Part shown: one piece after another, positions 37,240 to 46,698 of the stretch
Layout of the letters: each line of letters starts with the position of its first letter
Numbering within the stretch: the stretch's first letter is position 1
NCBI GenBank assembly: GCA_030762935.1
Contig: CM060888.1
Coordinates: 115,021,468-115,085,467, forward strand
Source: Hymenopus coronatus
Lineage: Eukaryota; Arthropoda; Insecta; Mantodea; Hymenopodidae
DNA length: 64,000 bases
Direction: 5' to 3'
The notes under the pieces: model-generated
Told to the model about the DNA's origin: nothing
Seen by the model: only the letters and a program-made list of their open reading frames with translations
Database searches by the model: none
Made by a program: the position numbers and the translations under genes

Positions 37240-38150
37240 TCGGAAAACATGTTTCAGAAGCCATGTGCTTCCAGTGTCAATTCCTTTGGTCGACTGCCGG
37301 TATTGCTTGCTGTGGTGGTTGTCTCTGTCCCTGGTGGTGGTTTGATGAACCTCTGAATGAGTAGATCACCTGGCGGGATTTCAAAATTGAAAACGCGGTT
37401 CTTGTTTTTCCAAATAAATATGTTTTCCCAAACTTAATTCTGTCTTCCTTGTGATGTTTTTGAGGATTTTTGGGCTCCTATTTATGGTGTGTTTTTCTTT
37501 CCAAAAATGCCAAGCTACTGCAGATTTGTCTTCTTGTTTGAGTTTAACATTTTCGTTGTGTTCTTTTGCCCTTGTTTTTATATTTCTTCACAGTCATTAC
37601 AGCTGAACTGATATATTCCTGGTTAGTTTTCTTGTGGGATATCGTCTTTTAATTTAGAATTTAAAATGTTTTTTATAGAGTAATTGTTTTTAGGGGTTAA
37701 AATGATGTCATGTCGTTTGAAGATCCTCTGGAATTTGTAGAAAGTTGTAGGGTGGTATGTTAACTTCTTGTAGATCTTGTTTTCTTTCTGGTTTTGAGTG
37801 AGTGTGCTGACTTCTTTAATTCTCTTCCTATTTTTGGCCTTATTAACTTTTTTGTACACCAGTTCTGCCCGGAATCCATTCTCTGTAGCTATGTCCAATA
37901 TTTTAGTAAGTTCACATTGGTATTCTATTTTGCCCATTGGTACATTTACCAATCTGTGTGTAAGGCATGCTGATGGGGAATGGGATTGTAACTCTTTTGT
38001 TTTATATAGCTGTTTTATAGGTGTGGGTAGGTTTTCTGTAGATGCCAAATGTAAGGTGATTATTTGATTATTATTTTTGATGATTTTTAGGTCGAGGAAT
38101 AAAAACATTTTAAATTCTAAATTAAAAGATGATATCCCACAAGAAAACAA
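37240..38150 (-). pseudogene. Penelope-like RT C-terminus and endonuclease, minus arm
   Basis: The 37623-38150 frame has FLDLKIIKNNNQIITLH (the FLDL block after the RT core), LVNVPMGKIEYQCELTKIL, ATENGFRAELVYKKVNKAK, a lysine-rich linker and NSKLKDDIPQEN. It then continues in the inverted arm toward 37240 as the GIY-YIG region, but with a frame break near 37623. The RT fingers and palm with the YADD box are missing, so this is a 5'-truncated copy. Assignment to Penelope-like elements comes from the RT-linker-GIY-YIG order. Confidence 0.8.
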
Positions 38151-38547
38151 ACCAGGAATATATCAGTTCAGCTGTAATGACTGTGAAAAAATCTACATCG
38201 GCCAAACAAAAAGAAATATAAAAACAAGGGCAAAAGAACACCACAGAAATATTAAACTCACACAAGAAGACAAATCTGCAGTAGCTTGGCATTTTTGGAA
38301 AGAGAAACACACCATAAATAGAGGCCCAAAAATCCTCAAAAACATCACAAGGAAGACAGAATTAAAAGTTTGGGAAAACATATACATTTGGAAAAACAAG
38401 AACCGCGTTTTCAATTTTGAAATCCCGCCAGGCGATCTACTCATTCAGAGGTTCATCAAACTACCACCAGGGACAGAGACAACCACCACAGCAAGCAATT
38501 CCGGCAGTCGACCAAAGGAATTGACAATGGAAGCACATGGCTTCTGA
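38100..38547 (+). pseudogene. Penelope-like GIY-YIG endonuclease, plus arm
   Basis: An open frame encoding KDDIPQENKPGIYQFSCND, then CEKIYIGQTKRNIKTRAKEH and KSAVAWHFWKEKHTINRG, and ending EAHGF at 38547. GIYQ...IYIGQT is the GIY-YIG motif; CNDC and H..H positions fit the CCHH zinc-binding cluster of Penelope-like endonucleases; R and E catalytic positions are plausible (TKRNIKTRAKEH). The frame is intact, but it has lost its RT, so it is not an autonomous gene. It is the inverted twin of 37240-37640. Confidence 0.85.
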
Positions 38548-39289
38548 AACATGTTTTCCGAAATAAAAAGTAAGTGATGTAGTGTTACAAAATCGACTCA
38601 ACTAACTTTCAATTGTTAAAACACATCACTGACACAAAGTCCACCATATATCAGGATTGTTCTATATTGTTGTAAATACGTACTGTATGCCACATAGTTA
38701 TGGTATCACTGTTATTTTCAATTAACATTAATAATAACCAATTAGTTTCATTATTCATTAGCATTCATTTACTATGTGCACTGTTTATATTCATATTTAC
38801 ACACGATTGTAATCAGCTGTTGTTGTTTATTAGTTACTCTGGCAATGCCGCAAAGGCAGCGTAGACAACCTTACACAAAACCATCCGAACTGTCAAGAGC
38901 AAGGATTCAGTGGCAGGGGTATAATATATAATACACACATTCTAGTATGTTTATTTAATAATAGGAATATTATGCATTATTTTCCTCAATAATTTAAATC
39001 GAGGATTAAAAAATATACTTTGTTGGAAATAAATAACGTAACTGTTACTAGATGTTTGAGAGACTACTTCTTGAGTTCCAGACGATATAACTCAACAATG
39101 CAAACAAGCAGATAACGCCACTTCTTACAAAGACTGCAGACTCACTGATAAGAAGGTAACTGGGTGCAGATGTTTATATCTTAATAAAGTGGGAAAATAT
39201 ATCCCTTAACATTTCACCGGCAGTCCACAAGACCGCATAATACCAGTTAAGGGTTAATGCTATCAGAAATCATAAAGGATTTGCAGACT

Positions 39290-39640
39290 AAATATAATAC
39301 ATTGCAACAATAATTGTCCCTAGTGGATTAGGTATTGCAGGCCTTCTCCTTTGAAGGACATGGAGTTGCAAAAACTGCTTATGACAAGTTGAATGCAGTT
39401 CTTGTAAAAAATACAGGGTATAAAAACACCTGGCCGTAAAAACATGAAAAGTGCAAAAAGAACTAACTAAAGAAGAGATTTGGACTTTCTCTCATGTACC
39501 GGTGACATCTTGTGACGTAGAGAGACCTTTTCACTCTCTAAAACCTTCTTTAGTGACAAACAAAGAAGTTTAACTGCAGAAAATCTTAGGATTACATTTC
39601 TTGTCTATTGCAACAGTAGCAGTGGACAGTAGGATGAGTT
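39290..39640 (+). pseudogene. hAT transposase C-terminal (dimerisation) scrap
   Basis: Degenerate frames read FSHVPVTSCDVERPFHSLK, then NKEV and ITFLVYCNS. This fits the C-terminal hAT dimerisation region, pattern APxTSCDVERSFSxxKxxxxxxRxxxxxENLxxxxxxYCN. Several stops interrupt it. It lies immediately outside the right TTAA of the piggyBac element, so piggyBac may have landed in this older hAT copy. No hAT transposase is seen on the other side of the piggyBac. Confidence 0.6.
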
Positions 39641-40109
39641 TGTCATATAAAATGTCTTTTATTTCATTTCCCTTTACAATTTAGATTAAAGCAGAGCAAT
39701 ACTGCTCTACAGTAACAGAGTACAAACAATTAAATTGTGATGAACTGATGACAATATTACCTAACTATACCATTTTTATTTTGCATACCATTTATGCACA
39801 TTTTACAAATTTTTAGTGCATATTTTGTTTCTTTTTTCACACAAATCTAGGGTCTGGAATTAACATACTTCTCATCAGCAAAACCAAATAAAAGCTATTC
39901 ATAAACTGAGAGCAATATTTTCCTTTTTATACATATTGCTTTGTAACTATTATTATTATTATTATTAATATTATTGTTAATTTTAATAAATTTTAATGTA
40001 GTTACAAAACAATAGTTATCTAGTCCATATTTGGTAGCTGATTGATATTTACGTAATAATACTTGTTCTTTTGCAAGCCGTGACAATACACAAGTTCATA
40101 GCAACATGG

Positions 40110-40262
40110 ATATCTGAGCTCATTAAAGCACAGACTGGTCAAGAGATGGTCTGTGGTTCAAATCCAGGCAAGACTATCCATCCTGGTAGAAGCTTTCTTC
40201 TGGAGTTTCCGGCAAATCATGGGGAAAACCTTAACTTAAGCATGGAATGCTTCCTTCCCCAA
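40110..40262 (+). repeat. Decayed tRNA-derived SINE
   Basis: TGGTCTGTGGTTCAAATCCA contains a B box (GGTTCAAATCC); upstream GAGCTCATTAAAGCACAG could be the A-box region. Downstream GGAGTTTCCGGCAAATCATG and GGGGAAAACC resemble a SINE body. The A box is poor and no tail is seen. Confidence 0.5.
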
Positions 40263-40307
40263 TAATTATTTCATAACCTGTGGTGCTATATGCAGTAGGA
40301 ATTAAAA

Positions 40308-40480
40308 AAAATTCTGATGCGCTACATTCAGATGAATTTCTTTACCCTATATCATTAATTAGTGGTTATAAAATTCCATTCTTATGTAAGCTTATTTTTT
40401 CTTACTTCATTTTAATTAAGATAAGCATTTGCAGAAATATGCACTGCTACAAAAGTAGTAATTTTGCAACAATGTATGTA
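40308..40480 (+). repeat. Family R copy I, 5' fragment
   Basis: AAAAAAATTCTGATGCGCTA opens like copies C and D, then GAATTTCTTTACCC, TTACTTCATTTTAATTAAGA and AGCATTTGCAGAAATATGCA follow in family order. It stops after about 170 bp. Confidence 0.65.
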
Positions 40481-40598
40481 AAGTAAGCACACAGCAACAT
40501 AGTTTAGTCAAATAAAAAAGATGTCGCCACCATACTTTCACTGCTCACTGGACTGGGTCACTAGCACTGAAGGTGTATAAGGGCGTACAAAATAATGG

Positions 40599-40855
40599 GC
40601 CCACCTGGGTAGTGTGGTGGTAGCGTGTCTGCCTCACATTCAACAGGTCGTGAGTTCAAATCTCATTTAGGGTGAGTTACCCGGGTAAGGTTTTTTTCGG
40701 GTTTTTCCCTTATCCTGAGAAGGCGAATGTAGAGTAACTTTAAGCTCCATGGACCCTGAGATCATTTGAGCATCATTTCACCAATTTCATTCATCGTCTG
40801 TTATGACCAACCAGGTTAAAGGACCTTATGCTAAAAAAAAAAAAAAAAAAAAAAA
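40599..40855 (+). repeat. tRNA-derived SINE, family 1, copy 2
   Basis: GCCCACCTGGGTAGTGTGGT, then TGCCTCACATTCAACAGG (CAC at the anticodon position) and GAGTTCAAATCTCATT (B box). The body has GGTTTTTTTCGGGTTTTTCC, CTTATCCTGAGAAGG, TTTAAGCTCCATGGACC, GAGCATCATTTCACC and ACCAACCAGGTTAAAGG. The tail is about 23 A (40833-40855). It is the best preserved copy of this family. Confidence 0.88.
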
Positions 40856-41814
40856 CACGATGAATTCAGTGTTCTTCTGGGCCATGCTAATACACTAGAG
40901 ACAGCAAATTAAAACATTAATGGGAATGCACAATGAAGTAACCAATCAATTAAGAGTAAACTTTATTTTTGATTAATCAGACCTATCTTCCCTATCCTTT
41001 ACTCCTTTCAACTGCCAGTTCTCCTATGGACAACCGTGGATCTTGGTCTATAACTCTGAGCTATGCAGTCTTGTGTTTGACAATATTTTTTGGCATGTGT
41101 TTCATAGTTTCCTCTTTGAATATTCCATATTACCTACATCCTTCATTGACTGAATGCATAAATTGCAATCTCAAGAATGCTTTAATTACGTTTCATCCTG
41201 ATGATCATTGGTTATGAGACATCTGATTTCCAATGGGTATTTAATTTGGCAAGCTACAAGGTTGTCCCGTTTCATTCCATGGTAACCCTTATGCCAGTTT
41301 GCCCTAAGCCTGAGGTTTGCAACAGTCATTTAGTACTGCTGTTTGCCATCTTTGACATCATAACAGAAACGACCAGAATTAAGCACCACAGGTTCCTGCT
41401 CCATTCAGAGTAAGTGATGGTGTTTTTAAAAAACTATCTGGCTAGTAATGTTATTCTTGACTTAGGCATATGCTTGTAGCTAGATATATTCGTCCATTTT
41501 GAATTATTAAAACTTTTAATATGGTTTCTTTTCAACTCTGACAGTGTGCTACTGGAAAACTAACTTACTACTCATGTTTCCAGCTTCATTTTGCCCAGCC
41601 AAAACTTATCAAATTTCCATTGCTCAGAGGGACTTGTTTGGCATTGGAAAAGCTTTAATTTTGTTTTTTAACTGTTACCTGCTTGGCCAGCTGTAACTCT
41701 TTGTTTCTTTCTACTTGCTGTTGATATTTCTAGGCTTCTGTTTCCTGTGCCCATCGCTAGGAAGAGATTCACCAGGACTAGTCAGGTAGCCTTCCATCTG
41801 AGCTGGGTGCTACG

Positions 41815-42540
41815 CTTCACCTGGGAATGAAGAGCTGTATGCTATTTACTGAGTCATTCTTTATGTTCGCTGTTGTAATTTGGATGACTGCCTCATTCTT
41901 AGCGACTCCCTCGGCACACTTCAGAGCGTTTGTGAGCTGTACAGCTACCATCCTTTAGTGCAGCACATTCAGGATGTCCTCCACCTTTTATATACCTCTG
42001 GCGTTAATGTAGATTGCGCATGGCTTCCCGGATATGTTGGGTTATCGGATAATGAACTGGCAGATGTGTCGGCAACTACGGTACTCAGTGTTATAGTCAA
42101 TTTTTCTACTGCCGAAGATTTTAGGCTTGTTGTAGGGACAGAAAAGCTTTTGTGCTGGTATACAGAGTGGTCGGCTCTCTGCAGCAACAAGCTCAGATCA
42201 GTAAAGGATCTTCTTGTACACTGGACAACTTCCTCTCGCGTATCTCGTCATGAGGAAGTGGTTTTGGCTCGTCTGCGCATCAGTCACTATAATTTTATTC
42301 ATCTGCGCATCAGTCACTATAATTTTATTCACAGCTAGCTACTTAATGGGGAACCTGTACCTATCTGTCCGCTGTGTGAGGCACATTTGTCTGTTCACCA
42401 TGTGCTGCTGGAGTGTGTTGCTCTATCCGGCCTTCGAGCAACACATCAGCTTCAGGTCTCCCTTCCTAAAGTTCCTGGGGATGACAACCACGCGATAGAT
42501 AGGGTTTTTAGCTTTTTACGCCAGATGCCGTTTTTAACAT
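41815..42540 (+). pseudogene. RNase H domain of the I-type element, degenerate
   Basis: EELYAIY carries the catalytic glutamate, followed by a TGA, then DDCLILSDSLGTLQ (aspartate in SDS) and WLPGYVGLSDNELADVSA (third acidic position and the family's WVPxHVGIxGNExAD pattern). Then VVLARLRISHYNFIH, duplicated in tandem by a 30-bp repeat, and in a shifted frame CPLCEAHLSVHHVLLEC, the CCHC motif. The initial catalytic aspartate is not visible. A stop, a duplication and a frame shift show it is dead. RNase H removes RNA from the cDNA hybrid in these elements. Confidence 0.78.
42272..42331 (+). repeat. Exact 30-bp tandem duplication in the RNase H remnant
   Basis: 42272-42301 and 42302-42331 are identical (TCTGCGCATCAGTCACTATA...). 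The duplication keeps the frame and repeats the decapeptide LRISHYNFIH. Confidence 0.95.
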
Positions 42541-44268
42541 CGTTATAGTGTTTTGAAGATTTTATTGTTAGTGATTTTAAGACAGTTGACATCCATTCTT
42601 TTAAGTAATTTTAACTCTTTTTCACTTTTAGCACTGTGGGTTTATTTTTAGAGGGCTTTTCCTTTTAGTTTTCACGTGCGACCCAGTTTTATTTTCTCTA
42701 TGGCTATTGTCATGTCTTTTTTATACCCTCTGATTTTATTTGTGACGTTCGCCATATTTTATTTCCAGCTTCCTTTTTATCTTTTTACATACACACGTAT
42801 GCATTTTTAGGGCGCTAATAGCCTCGTAGTTGAGCGCCCTTAAGCCCCATTCATCATCATCATTCGCCTGGGAAAGGGGGATGTTATGCCAAGTTTTGGC
42901 AATCCCCATGATTTTCACCTTTGCTGGCCTTCTAAGGATACTTAAAGAGTCCTGATTGGTATGGTTATGCTTCATCGGTAACTAGAAGCAAAGAGAGGGT
43001 GCACCTTTACTCTACTCTGGATTACAGCATGCTGAAAATAGTCTGATATCATCTCCCTCCGAGCATGTGGTGATGAGGTCATGGAATGGAAGAGGTGAAT
43101 AAATTGGGACATTCTATTAATACCATACGACCTGGTCCAGAGTCAGCAATGTTCAACACTTTTGGCCTGTCAAATTCATCTACCATTTCTTTTTAAAAAG
43201 AAAGAAAATTTATATTTGGCTGAACATTTGCATTGTTATGGAATCCGTCAGCATAAAAACAAGGAATTAGGAAGAAAGTTAAAATGTAGACACCTGTAAC
43301 ATTTCATGCAAGATATTAATTTCATTAAGGGAAGATTTTAATTTGAGTTACATGGAAAATGTTAAGCCAAAGCAACTGTTTAAAGCTGATTATTATTATT
43401 ATTATTGGTATCTTTGAATTTTTAAATAAATTCTCGGTGAAGTGAACACTGCTATTCTGTTTGTCATTTATGGTAAAATTGTTGTTTATTTATTTAAGGT
43501 AAAAGGATAGAATTGCACATAATGGTAAAGTTGTACTTCTTTATCCTAATGGTAATAATTAAGCCATTATGATCCTTTCCTCTCTTGTCTCTGCCTTTCT
43601 GTTCCTTTGACAACTTCCCTTCTTTGTGAAACCTGCTTGCTAAACAGCATGATCTATCTTTGGACATATCAGAAACTTCTTGAAAGACAGCACCACAGAC
43701 AAGCCTTACCTGATCATTTTTCTTCCTAATGGTATATTTTACTGAAAATGCTTTCTTTTTTACCTCTTTTTAAAGTGAAACCCACTTAGCTGTGTGGCAC
43801 CCATTAACTTCAATAATGGTGATGGAACAGGGGACTTAGAGCTTTCATTGTGAACTTCAAACCTTGTTGGGGATACCTCAAATGAGTGTACAATTAACAT
43901 TACCCCCACATAGCCACTCATTGCAAGAGCTACAAATGAAACCACTAAGCTAATCCACATCCCCATGAAAGTAATGTGGAGAGACCAATCCTGGCACTAC
44001 AGGAGTGCACTTTTCTATCCTGATGTTTTTAGAGACACAAAATAATGAGGATTTCTGGTAAACAAAACATGTCCAGTAGATTCCCCATTGAATTTAATTA
44101 TTTGTGGGATGGGTAGGGTATCACATCATGCCCTTTCTATTGCTTAACAATTACTATTATTTATGTGAGTGAAAATGTTGAAATAGCTATTTCATTCCTA
44201 ATATCTATGATGTTGTTAGAAATAATGACAAAGTGTTGTGGTGTGTATAAAACACATGAAGCTATTAC

Positions 44269-44417
44269 CTGATACACTCCATTGCCTCGAATGACAGGTA
44301 CACATTTCCCAAGCATAAAGAAGTAGGAATGGAAGATATTCGTAAAGCAAATATCATGTGCTGCTAAAGACCACCTCAGTTTCCTTCTACTGATTATATG
44401 CCTGAAACTCAATGTAC
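44269..44417 (-). CDS. TAZ (tafazzin orthologue): Tafazzin, internal exon
   Basis: Acceptor TTTTACAG precedes the first base at 44417; donor CAG/GTAATAGC follows 44269. The exon is 149 bp and enters with two bases that complete a glycine codon begun in the upstream exon (phase 1), then gives 49 codons ending GVYQ. Sequence features match tafazzin: [12 protein letters not shown] (family RWTPAAxDICFT), [16 protein letters not shown] (family HSxFFSLGKCVPVxRG). The reading frame joins exactly to both neighbouring exons. The intron to the upstream exon is only 79 bp (44418-44496), whereas the downstream intron is 14.3 kb. Confidence 0.95.
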
Positions 44418-44496
44418 CTGTAAAACAATGCATTATTAAAGTTAATGAATATTAACACCAGCAACATTAAAAAGGTGCACAAAAGTATCTACATAC

Positions 44497-44625
44497 CCCA
44501 TAATCCTGGATCATCAAAGCAGGAATGATGATTTGATACTGTGATAAGTGGTACCTCTTTTGGTCTGTTATCAAGGGCCTTGTCTAAAATATCCCTGTTG
44601 TATACATTTGTTGTATTGAGCCATT
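44497..44625 (-). CDS. TAZ (tafazzin orthologue): Tafazzin, exon with the HX4D catalytic motif
   Basis: The acceptor TTGCTTACAG precedes 44625 and the donor G/GTATGT follows 44497, giving a 129-bp exon. It encodes WLNTTNVYNRDILDKALDN, then RPKEVPLITVSNHHSCFDDP and GLWG. NHHSCFDD carries the HX4D acyltransferase signature (human form NHQSCMDD). It enters in phase 1: the upstream exon must supply one base before AA. The coding sequence upstream (start methionine, membrane segment) is not in this exon. I could not find it on the minus strand further right, so the gene is incomplete here, either because the exon is short or diverged or because it lies beyond the window. Confidence 0.94.
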
Positions 44626-44994
44626 CTGTAAGCAACATATAATAAGCAATTTCAAGACAATGCAACTGACACTTAAGTTTTAAACGGATGTAAGCAGTTT
44701 GGAAGTAGATAAGTGTAGTCAAGCAAGGGGCACATATGAGTCATTCCAACTTGATGTCTTAGTCATATTTTAAATAACTTTTCTTTTTCTTTTTAGTTGA
44801 GAATTATTTAGCCAGTTGCCAAATATTATTTTTTCTGTAAATTTGCATGATATATTATGTGAAAATCGCTATACTAAAGATTATATGAATGGTAGAATTT
44901 TCATGTTTGTGACACTTTGAAGGACAAAATTAGTTTTACAAAGTGTTTTAAATTTTCATTAAAACATAAAATTTACTCCTTTTAGGTTATAGTA

Positions 44995-46339
44995 CAGGGT
45001 GTACATAAATGAATATCAGGGTTTTAACTCTTTATAATATTTATTACATTCAACTTACAGTTATAAATGATATGTCAAATGAAAAAGCAACTCAAACAGT
45101 TTTGTTTGTTGGCACAAGTGCACACATGCGTGCAATGTTTCTGCCGCAATCTGCTAGACAGCGGTAGTAGCAAAGATGGCGACTAGTAAACAGAAAGAAT
45201 TTTGTGTTTTGCAGTTTGCAAAGACCGAATCTGTAGTTACTGTGCAACGTGCATTCCATAGTAAGTTCGGTTGTGATCCTCCTTATAATAAAAACATTCG
45301 TAGATGGTATAATCAGTTTGAAGATACCAGCTGCCTTTGTAAAGAAAAGAGCACAGGACGACCAGGAGTAAGTGAAGAGACTGTTGAGCGAGTGAGAGAG
45401 TCGTTCACTCGTAGCCCAAAGTAATCAGTCCGGAAGGCTAGTTGTGAATTACAAGTTCCTGTGTCGACTGTTTGGAAAGTTGTAAGAAAACGCTTACAGC
45501 TACATCCTTACCATTTACAGTTATTACAGGCTCTAAAGCCGACAGACCATGGATTACGTGCCAAATTCGCAAACAACATGTTGTTTCATGACGATTTTGT
45601 GGATCGTGTTGTCTTCAGTGATGAATCGACCTTTCACCTTAGTGGACATGTTAACACTCATAATGTGCGCATCTGGAGCTCAGAAAATCCTCACGAGATG
45701 GTACAAATGCAACGAGATTCCCCTAAAGTGAATGTTTTTTGTGCCGTATCCCGGCAAAAAGTTTATGGGCCTTTCGTTTTTGGTGAACCTACTGTAACTG
45801 GCACTTCTTACCTTGATACACTAGAGCAATGGCTCTTCCTTCAGTTGGAAGAAAATGAGCCAGAGAACTTCATTTTCCAGCAGGATGGTGCGCCACCTCA
45901 CTGGTATAATGAAGTACGCGATTGGTTGAACGTCACTGTACCCCAGCGCTGGATAGGCCGCAAGGGCCCAATGACAAGGCTTGCTGTGCATGGCCTCCAC
46001 ATTCTCCTGACCTAACGCCATGCGATTTTTACCTTTGGGGCTTCTCAATGATCGTGTGTACGTGCCTCCGCTACCAGCTGACCTCCCTGAATTAAGAAAC
46101 CGGATTGAAGCAGCTGTTGCTACAATTACTGAATACACACTTATCAACGTTTGGGAAGAATCTGGCTATAGACTTGATGTGTGCCGTGTGACAAAGGCTA
46201 GTCACATTGAACATTTATAAGCTTCTTGGTAAAACTGTTGAGTTGCTTTTTTCATTTGACATATCATTCATAACTGTAAGTTGAATGTAATAAATATTAT
46301 ACAGAGTTAAAACCCAGATATTCATTTATATACACCCTG
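44995..46339 (+). mobile_element. Tc1/mariner-superfamily element with 110-bp terminal inverted repeats
   Basis: Flanked by TA (44993-44994 and 46340-46341). The ends are long inverted repeats (44995-45104 and 46230-46339), beginning CAGGGTGTACATAAATGAAT, with only about four mismatches and two single-base indels by eye. The total is 1,345 bp. It encodes one transposase, now broken. It lies directly upstream of the second known tafazzin exon, probably in the next intron. Confidence 0.93.
45176..46220 (+). pseudogene. DDE/D transposase of the long-TIR element, broken
   Basis: Start ATGGCGACTAGTAAACAG (45176). N-terminal HTH: FCVLQFAKTESVVTVQRAFH and IRRWYNQFEDT, a GRP linker (STGRPGVSEETV), a TAA at 45422-45424, then VPVSTVWKVVRKRLQLHPY. 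Catalytic region: VFSDESTFHLSG (first D), FIFQQDGAPPHW (second D), and after a one-base frame change near 45970, PPHSPDLTPCDFYLWG. I count 41 residues from the second D to the D of SPD and 46 to the D of TPCD, which is the position equivalent to mariner's third catalytic D. The C-terminus reads RNRIEAAVATITEYTLINVW and ends HIEHL. One stop and one frameshift separate it from a complete frame. Confidence 0.88.
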
Positions 46340-46341
46340 TA

Positions 46342-46692
46342 TTATTTCCTCTACATGTATTATGCAAGTTAATTTTTCTACATGTACTATGCATTTAGTA
46401 GGCAGAGAAGGTATTGTATTGCACCCAAAAATATGTCAAGATTTCATTAGAAGTAAATGTTTTGAGGTCCAATGAATCAATAAAAAGAATTTTTAGATAA
46501 GGGTCAGTGTGTGTGCACAGCTCAAACAAAAATACTGTTGTATATCAAACTTGGTATTTAAATTTAGTATCTTCAAAGGATGTGACACAAAGCTTTTCAA
46601 CAAAATCTCCCCACCCCAAACTACCCTTTACTGGACAATTGTTTGAGAATACTAATTTTCTCAAAAATGGCTCTAACAATATCGATTAAAAA
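46342..46692 (-). repeat. Family R copy E, 3' half, inverted
   Basis: The reverse complement shows TTTTGAGAAAATTAGTATTC, AGGGTAGTTTGGGGTGGGGA, ATCCTTTGAAGATACT, CCAAGTTTGATATACAAC and GAGCTGTGCACACACAC in family order, ending with ACCTTCTCTGCCTACTAAAT. It fills the gap between the long-TIR element and the Tigger derivative almost exactly. Confidence 0.82.
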
Positions 46693-46698
46693 TATATA

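Larger units (their letters stand above)
37196..38657. mobile_element. Penelope-like element with inverted GIY-YIG arms
   Basis: It is bracketed by a 12-bp direct repeat TGTTCTATATTG (37184-37195 and 38658-38669) taken as target duplication. Two arms, about 37196-37673 and 38100-38610, are near-identical inverted copies of the GIY-YIG endonuclease end. Between them on the minus strand lies the C-terminal part of the Penelope RT. The 5' RT core is absent. Partial copies in opposite orientation are a known habit of Penelope-like elements. It is inserted in the piggyBac element, so it is younger than that. Confidence 0.88.
35467..39253 (-). mobile_element. piggyBac-like element between TTAA sites, interrupted and defective
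   Basis: TTAA at 35463-35466 is followed by CCCTCAACTGGTAT. On the right, ATACCAGTTAAGGG ends at 39253 and is followed by TTAA (39254-39257). So the ends are inverted CCCTYAACTGGTAT with the TTAA target duplications specific to this superfamily. GACCGCATAA occurs subterminally at both ends. The element is 3,787 bp including a 1.46-kb Penelope-like insertion (37184-38669). Transposase remains lie on the minus strand near the left end. Confidence 0.9.
41810..42865 (+). mobile_element. I-type non-LTR retrotransposon 3' end (RNase H plus 3' UTR)
   Basis: Starts in an RNase H domain (41815 onward) and runs through a C-terminal zinc-binding motif into a 3' UTR. The 3' end has a strong hairpin, GGGCGCTAATAGCC facing GTTGAGCGCCC (about 42808-42840), followed by a short (CAT)n tail (42848-42862). 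RNase H plus a trinucleotide tail fits I-like clades rather than Jockey. It is 5'-truncated; RT motifs upstream are not convincing. Confidence 0.75.
29975..44268 (-). other. 14.3-kb tafazzin intron filled with transposable elements
   Basis: Bounded by a GT donor at 44268 and an AG acceptor at 29975, with phase-0 joining of CAG to CAA (Q-Q). It holds a mariner, two SINEs of different families plus decayed ones, family R copies D and I, a piggyBac with a nested Penelope-like element, a hAT scrap and an I-type non-LTR 3' end. Subregions with nothing recognised: 29975-30975, 32191-32560, 32839-34509, 39645-40109, 40856-41809 and 42866-44268. Confidence 0.85.

Noticed and set aside
37798..38067. 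Open frames antisense to the Penelope-like coding region
   Set aside because: Shadows of the RT tail and the GIY-YIG frame on the other strand.
40969..41413. Possible RT remnant upstream of the RNase H fragment
   Set aside because: A few residues look retrotransposon-like but no RT motif is convincing; the element was annotated only from 41810.
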